Shown piece after piece: positions 56,974-64,000 of a stretch of DNA of 64,000 nucleotides. The position numbers were made by a program, and so were the translations under genes. The stretch's first letter is position 1. Each line of letters starts with the position of its first letter. This stretch comes from Paraescarpia echinospica (Eukaryota; Annelida; Polychaeta; Sabellida; Siboglinidae), in NCBI GenBank assembly GCA_020002185.1, contig CM034544.1, positions 1,482,823 to 1,546,822 on the forward strand, given 5' to 3'. The notes under the pieces are model-generated. The model did not search any database. It was not told the DNA's origin and saw nothing but the letters and a program-made list of their open reading frames with translations.

Positions 56974-57231
56974 TAGCAGACATGTCGCGCAAGTGCTATA
57001 GTTTCGTGCACATGATTAGCCTTGATTCCAGACTTGAGTATGTGGTCCTTGGAGCACGGGACACGCAACAAGCCAATATCGTTCCTATTTTAATCTCTAT
57101 AGAAGGCATACACAGATCTGAAAAGCTTTTAAAATAACGAATTTTGTTAATGGTAAATAGCAAAAAAAGGAGGCGGCAGCTAAAAAGGAAGCGGGCGGGG
57201 ACGAGAAACTATTTTGTTTTTTTACTTGGCC

Positions 57232-57310
57232 TAAGATAGATTCTACTGTACATACTCTAATTAGCAATTGACCTGTTGGCCGTTGCCTGGCAACAGGTCC
57301 ATCAAGCCAC
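57232..57310. repeat. ~83-bp parent repeat, right flank of the Harbinger-like element
   Basis: Resumes the unit interrupted at 54593 (TAAGATAGATTCTACTGTAC, AATTGACCTGTTGGCCGTTG) and ends after the CAACAGGTCC segment. Confidence 0.85.
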
Positions 57311-58484
57311 TACAAATGGATACAGAACATGTACCAGATAATTCCTTTGTAAATTTTTATAACATTTTGCCCCCAGAAGTTTCATTAAGACTGAGTCATA
57401 ACACAAAGATGTTCAAACGAGAACTACAAAACCGGAAAGGGTGATTTAGCTAATGCCATGCTGCAGTGTAATGTACTGTACATTATTTTACTTATGAAAA
57501 CATTATTGGTGTGACAATGCTGAGTGGATGTCACACACCTAGTTTTGAATGTGAGGTAGATAGGCAAGCTGTGACTGTATGATATAGTGGATCCATGAAT
57601 TAACAGCAAAAACTCATTGGATACCTTACTGTGTACTGAGTGGATATCACATGCCTAGTTTTGATTGTGAGGTAGGTAGACAAGCCATGACGTAGTCAGG
57701 GGTAGAAACTAACTTTTTGTATCAGTAGTCCACAGGACTAGTGGCCAGTGAAGTTCACTAGTCCGCAGTCACATCTACTAGTCCCGTCAAAGTCAACAAC
57801 ACGGAGTCAAGATAACCAAAATATTAAAAAAAAATTATTCACGAAAAGCACATGCATTAGAGACAGCGATACATCACATGTGACAAGGTATCACATCTCA
57901 TTCATCCTCAGAACCATCCTAGTACTCGTTCTCACTGTCTTCCCATGCCACAAACTCGGGCCGCCTGGCGTCTCAGACTAGCGGACTATCCTTAATTTCG
58001 AACCCTGCCTCACTGTGCACTTATTTATATGTGACACCATTTATAAGAAATTTGGGCACTTGTCTAGTATCCAGGCGCACCTTGATGGCGCCGTTACAAC
58101 CACATGCATGTTTGCCTAAATGTTATACTTCAGTGTGTTAGTTTCATCATTCAACATCATCCCAGGCATATTTATGTTTAAAAAATATTGCGTCGTAGCA
58201 CACCAAATAGTGACCCGGTTTGCTCTAGTCTGCACCACTGCGGCTGTGCGTTACCGCACCAAGCACGTTAAATGAGTGACATAGCAGTGTATCAGTATGT
58301 TAATAAAATCCAAGACGCTAAATTTACTTCGGTTGTCTGAATTACATAATGTACTTTATACTGTGTCTAGGACGATTTTAAAATAAAAACAAAAAGACAA
58401 CCTCCCTTTAAGATAACAGGTGGTGCCACCTGAGGACATACTCAAGTTTGATGCGAAGATAACCTCCGCGCTGTTCTGTTTCAG
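57311..58484. other. Right part of ITM2 intron 1
   Basis: No gene recognised. A direct duplication of ~60 bp is present: GAGTGGAT(G/A)TCACA...CCTAGTTTTGA(A/T)TGTGAGGTAG near 57520 and 57638. Confidence 0.45.
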
Positions 58485-58655
58485 GGTTTCGCCAAGAAGC
58501 CGAAGGTGCTGCCCCCTACCCCAACTCTCCTAACTATTCACATGCGTCGTCGTCGTGGCAACTTCGCAAACATCTGCGTTCTCATGACTGCTCTTATCGT
58601 CCTGGCAACGGGTGTGATAGGGGGCATCTACCTGTATAAACACATGGTTGAGAGG
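58485..58655 (+). CDS. ITM2: ITM2-family protein, exon 2 (transmembrane segment)
   Basis: 57 codons, phase 0 at both ends, acceptor GTTTCAG (ending 58484) and donor AGG|GTAGGT (58656). It encodes a cytosolic linker, four consecutive Arg (residues 52-55 of the protein) and a hydrophobic helix about residues 60-82 ending V-I-G-G-I-Y-L-Y-K. Arg before the helix and the G-x-I-G-G-x-Y-L-Y-K signature are what ITM2 proteins show, giving a type II orientation with the C-terminus in the lumen. The donor GTAGGT departs from the GTAAGT consensus. About 550 bp downstream, a 47-bp minisatellite repeats a near copy of this exon's last ~35 bases with a donor-like site. Confidence 0.88.
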
Positions 58656-58974
58656 GTAGGTGGAAATTCAAGATTCAATAACTATAATGTCTGTTTAAAT
58701 TTAAAACATAAATTTTCCTTTAGATACACAATGAAATGCCAGTAATAAAATTGGTAAAACACTTAATAATTAACACGAAAGATTTGTATAAAATAAATAA
58801 AAATAACAGTAAATAAATAAAACACTCATGCCACAACAGTTCATACATGTTCTGCTGTAAACAGTTTATTTAACACCAGCACTTACGATAGCAGAGAAAA
58901 TAAACAATTTCTTAAAGATAATTTTCCTCACTAATGGCACTTTCAAACGTCTCCCTGACGGAAGTTTCTGGAAA

Positions 58975-59090
58975 GCTGCGTTGAGGGGATGGGCTGGGTT
59001 GAGGAGATGGGCTGGGTCGAGGGGATGGGCTGGGTCGAGGAGATGGGCTGGGTCGAGGGGATGGGCTGGGTTGAGGGGATGGGCTGGTTA
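58975..59090. repeat. 18-bp minisatellite, ~6 copies (ITM2 intron 2)
   Basis: Units of GGATGGGCTGGGTCGAGG with T/C and A/G variants. The minus-strand Ser-Pro-rich frame is an artefact. Confidence 0.95.
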
Positions 59091-59204
59091 GTACAATATT
59101 TGAGTAGCTTTCCTTTTTAGCGCAACATTCTACAAACGGGATAGTCGTCTCTGATGACAGCCAATCAATCTGGCAGTGATCAGAGACAACTGTCCAGTTC
59201 AGGG

Positions 59205-60004
59205 CAGTATCTATTTGTACAAACACATAAGAGGCTTAGTGAAGGAGATTGGAGTAATTAACTGTACAAACACATGAGAGGGTAAGTGAGGGTGATTGGG
59301 GTACCTACCTGTATAAACACAGGAGAGGGTAAGTGAGCGAGATTGGGGTATATATCTGTATAAACACATGAGAGGATAAGTGAGGGTGATATCTACCTGT
59401 ATAACACATGAGAGGGTAAGTGAGGGAGATTGGGGTATCTGTCTGTATAAACACATGAGAAGGTAAGTGAGGGTGATCGGGGTATCTATATGTATAACAC
59501 GTGAGAGGGTGAGGGAGATTGGGGTATCTACCTGTACAAACACATGAGAGAGTAAGTGAAGGTGATTAGGGTATCTACCTGTACAAACACGAGAGGGTAA
59601 GTGGGGTGATTGGGGTATCTATGTGTATAAACACATGAGAGGGTAAGTGGGGTGATTGGGGTCTCTACCTGTATAAACACATGAGAGGGTAAGTGAGGGA
59701 GATTGGGGTCTCTACCTGTACAAACACATGAGAGAGTAAGTGAGGGAGATTGGGGTCTCTACCGTACAAACACATGAGAGAGTAAGTGAGGGAGATTGGG
59801 GTCTCTACCTATACAAACACATGAGAGAGTAAGTGAGGGAGATTGGGGTCTCTACCGTACAAATACATGAGAGAGTAAGTGAGGGAGATTGGTGTATCTA
59901 CCTGTACAAAAACATGACAGAGGGTGAATGTCCGGGTGATGGTGATTGGGGTATCTACCTGTACAAACACATGACAGAGAAGGTGAGTGGAGGTGATTGG
60001 GCGG
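59205..60004 (+). repeat. 47-bp minisatellite derived from ITM2 exon 2 and its donor, 17 copies
   Basis: Typical unit: GTGATTGGGGTATCTACCTG, then TATAAACACATGAGAGGGTAAGT. The end of exon 2 reads GTGATAGGGGGCATCTACCTG, shown here in two parts (GTGATAGGGGGC, ATCTACCTG), then TATAAACACATGGTTGAGAG and the donor GTAGGT. The repeat differs mainly by a 3-bp loss (GTT) and a few substitutions. It lies in the same strand and order, ~550 bp downstream of its apparent source. Most units keep a GTAAGT-like donor and encode I-Y-L-Y-K-H-M in one frame. No acceptor-like sequence with a pyrimidine tract is visible within the unit. Confidence 0.92.
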
Positions 60005-60774
60005 TATGCAGAGTAATACAAAAATATAAAACAATACTCGGCTGTAAAATGTGGTTAAGTAGAGACATTCCGTATTATATTTGGGGCGGTTGTATAAGTT
60101 CATAATCAAAACAACGTATTTCATACCAATTGGGTTGGTTGTTGCGATGTGTTGTGGGAAATCAATCGCTACAGGGGCGCCACCTATCTGTGGAACATAA
60201 ACTGATGCGCATTGTTTCTAGTAATTGGCCATTTTAACTGCTCAACACCTCAGTGTCACATAAGATTTAGAGCAATTACACATTGTTATTATTGGCTCAA
60301 TCTGCACCCACCGTTGTATTGATGCAATGTACTACATAGTAATAAACACTACACATGTTTGGGCACATTGTGCCAGTGACAGGGGTTTAGTCAGAGATCC
60401 ATCTGTCCTTCTTCAAGACTGGCCAACATAGGTCATTACTACTGATAAGACTGATGGAATTTAGAGGGGGGCCAGTTGGCCACTAGATTAAGTAATAGTA
60501 CCAAGTCTAGGGGGCCCACATTAATGACTGTCACTGGCAAACTGGTAGTGAAACAAATTGAATGGATCAGTAAAATTAATTAAAGATATGGCTCAAGTGA
60601 CACTGGTTTGTCATTGTAAAAACTAAACCGGCCAATACTGTTGAGGTTGACGTGCGTGGCATCCACACAAGTCATTCACATGCTGAAATGCTCATTTTTA
60701 ATTAATTCAAGACTGGCAAAAAATAATATTTGTCTAAGGGCCTGTGGTCCATTGCCACTAGATCGAACACGCAG
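60005..60774. other. Unassigned part of ITM2 intron 2
   Basis: No gene, tandem repeat or recognisable element was seen. Confidence 0.4.
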
Positions 60775-60981
60775 TGACATGTTCTGTGATGTCATATTGA
60801 CATGTTGTGTGATGTCATAGTGACATTTAGTGTGATGTCATAGTGACGTGTTGTGTGATGTCGTAGTGAAATGTGTGAGTTCACAGTGATATGTTGTGTC
60901 ATGTCATAGTGACATGTGTTATGTTGAGGTGACATGTTGTGTCATGTCATTGTCACCGTGACATGTTGTGTCATGTTGCAG
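60775..60981. repeat. ~28-bp TGACATGTTGTG/TGATGTCATAG minisatellite up to exon 3 acceptor
   Basis: About seven imperfect units mixing GTGATGTCATAG, TGACATGTTGTG and shortened forms. The last unit, TGACATGTTGTGTCATGTTG, ends in the CAG acceptor of ITM2 exon 3, so the splice acceptor sits at the edge of the array. Confidence 0.85.
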
Positions 60982-61167
60982 GACCTGTACCGTGGGCGAT
61001 GCGGTGTGGGATACTACGAGTACCAGGATATAGGTCACCAGCAGCGCCACCGCGGTGTGTTTGAGGAGTCCGTCGAGTTGGACCGCACCTATGGCAAATA
61101 TGAGAAGATTGTTGTGCCGGAGTTTGAGGAGTCAAAGAAGGCGACCATTCTACATGACTTTGAGAAG
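60982..61167 (+). CDS. ITM2: ITM2-family protein, exon 3 (pre-BRICHOS linker)
   Basis: 62 codons, phase 0 at both ends, acceptor GTTGCAG (ending 60981) and donor AAG|GTACGT (61168). It encodes the lumenal stretch just after the membrane helix, with R-G-R-C-G-V-G-Y-Y-E at the start and V-P-E-F-E-E-S-K-K-A-T-I-L-H-D-F-E-K at the end. The latter matches the V-P-E-F ... I-V-H-D-F-N-K block that leads into the BRICHOS domain of human ITM2B. Exon boundaries agree with what I recall of vertebrate ITM2 genes. The BRICHOS core, its conserved Cys pair and the furin site must lie beyond the right edge. The acceptor is directly preceded by a TGACATG-rich minisatellite, so no long pyrimidine tract is visible. 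Confidence 0.92.
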
Positions 61168-61489
61168 GTACGTCTTTAAATAACCCGGCTGTTTCCTTGA
61201 GCAGCCACAAACATATTCTGACTTTGACCTTGTGCGTGCAGCAAGGGGTTGGGGTTAAAATGACGTATGCTCAGAAGGGTTAACTCTTGTACCCATAAGT
61301 GACCACCTCAGCAATGTGGGTAATACCCCTTCAGATCTCTGCTGTTTTTTTAAGTCACCATTTTCACACTTATTTAACTCGAAACAAGAAAATGTGAGGT
61401 CCGTAATGTTCAAACATCATTTTTGATATTTTCAAAATTATCTGTTAGATGGCACCAACATCATTATAACATTTCGTGGTTAGTTACGG

Positions 61490-62095
61490 TTGGATTTGGC
61501 TGATTGGAAATATCAGTCTCCAGGCAGATTTGGCTGACTGGAAATATCAGTCTCCGGGTGGATTTGGCTGACTGGAAATATCAGTCTCCAGGCGGAATTG
61601 GCTGACTGGAAATATCAGTCTCTGGGTGGATTTGGTTGAGTGGAAATATAAGTTTCCGGGTGGATTTGGCTGACTGGAAATATCAAGTCTCCGGGCGGAT
61701 TTGGCTGACTGGAAATATAAGTTTCCGGGTGGATTTGGCTGACTGGAAATATCAAGTCTCCGGGCGGATTTGGCTGACTGAAAATATAAAGTCTCCGGGC
61801 GGATTTGGCTGACTGGAAATATCAGTCTCCGGGTGGATTTGGCTGACTGGAAATATCAGTCACCGGGCGGATTCGGCTGACTGGAAATATAAGTCTCCGG
61901 GTGGATTTGGCCAACTGGAAATATCAAGCTCCGGGCAGATTTGGCTGACTGGAAATATCAGTCTCAGGGCGCATTTAGCTGACTGGAAATATCGGTCTCT
62001 GGGGGGATTTGGCTGACTGGAAATATCAGTCACCGGGCGGATTTGGCTGACTGGAAATATCAGTCTCCAGGGGGGATTTGGCTGAAGTGAGGTCT
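61490..62095. repeat. 34-bp minisatellite, ~17-18 copies (ITM2 intron 3)
   Basis: Units start GATTTGGCTGACTGGAAATA and end TCAGTCTCCGGGTG, with 34/35-bp length variants (TATCAAGTCTCC, TATAAGTTTCC) that alternate in the middle of the array, hinting at a 2-unit higher-order pattern. Confidence 0.95.
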
Positions 62096-62455
62096 AAAGA
62101 GTTTTGTTGGAAAATTATGAAATGGTGTTTCATATATTTTTGGATTCCACAGATCATGCTTAAACATGACAGTTCGTTTCTTGAAATGTCTTTGAATAAT
62201 AGTTTTTGATTGATTGCTAATATTGAAACAAACTTTAAAAATGTGACAATTTGAAAAATTAAGTCATATTGACTCATATTGTGTATTTTTTTAAGTTATC
62301 AGTTCATAAATGCAGATATTTTATTGTATTTTTGGTTATGCTTTGAGGAAAATAAACTCTACATTGAAAGATGAGATTATAAGGTGTGTATTTCTGACAA
62401 AATCACAAAACTGATGGGACATGACCGGGACAGTTATTTCTGGATCATATGCAGA
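62096..62455. other. Unassigned AT-rich spacer in ITM2 intron 3
   Basis: No exon with ITM2 BRICHOS similarity was found here. Confidence 0.4.
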
Positions 62456-64000
62456 ACAGGCCAGTGTCACTTAATGCCTAATTGACTGTGGCGGGCCACA
62501 CACACTGCTGGAGACAGAACAGGCCAGTGTCACTTAATGCCTAGTTGACTGTGGCGGGCCACACACACTGCTGGAGACAGAACAGGCCAGTGTCACTTAA
62601 TGCCTAGTTGACTGTGGTGGGCCACACACACTGCTGGAGACAGAACAGGCCAGTGTCCCTTAATACCTAGTTGACTGTGGCGGGCCACACACACTGCTGG
62701 AGACAGAACAGGCCAGTGTCACTTAATGCCTAGTTGACTGTGGCGGGCCACACACACTGCTGGAGACTGAACAGGCCAGTGTCACTTAATGCCTAGTTGA
62801 CTGTGGCGAGCCACACACACTGCTGGAGACAGAACTGGCCAGTGTCACTTAATGCCTAGTTGACTGTGGCGGGCCACATACACTGCTGGAGACAGAACAG
62901 GCCAGTGTCACTTAATGCCTAGTTGACTGTGGCGGGCCACATACACTGCTGGAGACAGAACAGGCCAGTGTCACTTAATGCATAGACTGTGACTGTGGCC
63001 AGTGGCCACTGCCACACACTGCTGGAGACAGAACAGGCCAGTGTCACTTAGTTGACTGTTGTCACTGCCACGGGCCACATACACTGCTGGAGACAGAACA
63101 GGCCAGTGTCACTTAATGCCAGTTGACTGCTGGGCCACACTGTGGTGGGCCACACTGCTGGAGACAGAACAGGCCAGTGTCACTTAATGCCTAGTTGACT
63201 GTCAGGGCCACATACACTGCTGGAGACAGAACAGGCCAGTGTCACTTAATGGCAGTGCTCTTAATGCCTAGTTGACTGTGCGGGCCACATACACTGCTGG
63301 AGACAGAACAGGCCAGTGTCACTTAATGCCTAGTTGACTGTGGCGGGCCACATACACTGCTGGAGACAGAACAGGCCAGTGTCACTTAATGCCTAGTTGA
63401 CTGTGGCGGGCCACATACACTGCTGGAGACAGAACAGGCCAGTGTCACTTAATGCCTATTGACTGTGGTGGGCCACATACACTGCCGGAGACAGAACAGG
63501 CCAGTGTCACTTAATGCCTAGTTGACTGCGGCGGGCCACATACACTGCTGGAGACAGAACAGGCCAGTGTCACTTAATGCCTAGTTGACTGTGGTGGGCC
63601 ACATACACTGCTGGAGACAGAACAGGCCAGTGTCACTTAATGCCTAATTGACTGTGGCGGGCCACACACACTGCTGGAGACAGAACAGGCCAGTGTCACT
63701 TAATGCCTAGTTGACTGTGGCGGGCCACACACACTGCTGGAGACAGAACAGGCCAGTGTCACTTAATGCCTAGTTGACTGTGGTGGGCCACACACACTGC
63801 TGGAGACAGAACAGGCCAGTGTCACTTAATGCCTAGTTGACTGTGGCGAGCCACACACACTGCTGGAGACAGAACAGGCCATTGTCACTTAATGCCTAGT
63901 TGACTGTGGTGGGCCACACACACTGCTGGAGACAGAACAGGCCAGTGTCACTTAATGCCTAGTTGACTGTGGCGAGCCACACACACTGCTGGAGACAGAA
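62456..64000. repeat. 63-bp minisatellite, ~24 copies, open at the window edge
   Basis: Units contain ACAGAACAGGCCAGTGTCAC, TTAATGCCTAGTTGACTGTG and CGGGCCACACACACTGCTGG. Units at about 62970-63280 are rearranged, with partial duplications and deletions; those on both sides are regular. The array continues past 64000, so total size is unknown. Confidence 0.97.

Larger units (their letters stand above)
54594..57231 (-). mobile_element. Harbinger-like DNA transposon, 2638 bp (ITM2 intron 1)
   Basis: Terminal inverted repeats of about 29 bp start GGCCAAGTAAAAAAA and differ at a single base (54594-54622 against the complement of 57203-57231). They are flanked by the 3-bp direct duplication TAA (54591-54593 and 57232-57234). 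The pre-insertion sequence is known from sister copies of the 83-bp repeat (GTCATGTAAGACAGCTTCTAC), which confirms that TAA was single before insertion. A 3-bp TWA duplication is typical of PIF/Harbinger elements. No catalytic transposase domain was recognised; minus-strand Cys-rich coding remnants lie at 55200-55610. Confidence 0.8.

Noticed and set aside
58912..59226. Ser-Pro-Arg-rich minus-strand frame in ITM2 intron 2
   Set aside because: Artefact of the 18-bp GGATGGGCTGGG minisatellite.
59809..60124. Minus-strand frames with repeated C-H-V-F-V-Q-V-D-T-P-I
   Set aside because: Antisense translation of the 47-bp minisatellite; the meaningful relationship is on the plus strand with ITM2 exon 2.

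Overview
This is a piece of an animal (metazoan) nuclear genome, AT-rich and crowded with transposable elements and minisatellites. It has exons with consensus GT-AG introns, tRNA-derived SINEs, LINE, Penelope-like and Gypsy fragments, hAT and Harbinger-like DNA transposons, and an ITM2 (BRI) family gene. From memory, the repeat families look like those of marine invertebrates such as molluscs, lower deuterostomes or cnidarians; the species cannot be fixed from this window. No bacterial operons, CRISPR arrays or rRNA genes were seen.

Layout. 1-6.4 kb: a LINE tail, a broken Gypsy integrase and a candidate DNA element bounded by a 23-bp inverted repeat. 6.6-9.7 kb (minus): a 3.1 kb decayed copy of a large, unclassified multi-copy protein family with a CXC-like Cys-rich tail. 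9.7-14 kb: mostly unassigned. 14.1-25.6 kb: a 4.39 kb unit repeated 2.6 times in tandem, each copy with a SINE, a G/C-rich minisatellite, a LINE reverse-transcriptase fragment and a CA microsatellite. 25.6-28.2 kb: a Penelope-type GIY-YIG remnant and simple arrays, including a 39-bp array open in two frames. 29.4-30.8 kb: a dispersed repeat interrupted by a LINE 3' end. 31.7-35.9 kb: a hAT transposon with a perfect 8-bp target duplication. 37.3-43.9 kb: a multi-exon, intron-containing integrase gene (Ginger/KRBA2-like) followed by a PHD-finger exon, with a 3'-truncated Gypsy element lying between them. 44.5-49.9 kb: more repeats and an RT fragment.

48.85-61.17 kb: the one gene that looks intact and host-encoded, an ITM2-family type II membrane protein. 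Three phase-0 exons are visible; the gene runs off the right edge before most of the BRICHOS domain. Its introns are filled with minisatellites (36, 10-11, 40, 18, 47, 28, 34 and 63 bp units), a SINE and a Harbinger-like element. The most unusual signal is in intron 2: a 17-copy, 47-bp minisatellite that appears to derive from the end of ITM2 exon 2 with its splice donor, so that most copies carry a donor-like site closer to consensus than the real one.

Nearly all other coding stretches are transposon remnants, and most carry stops or frameshifts.
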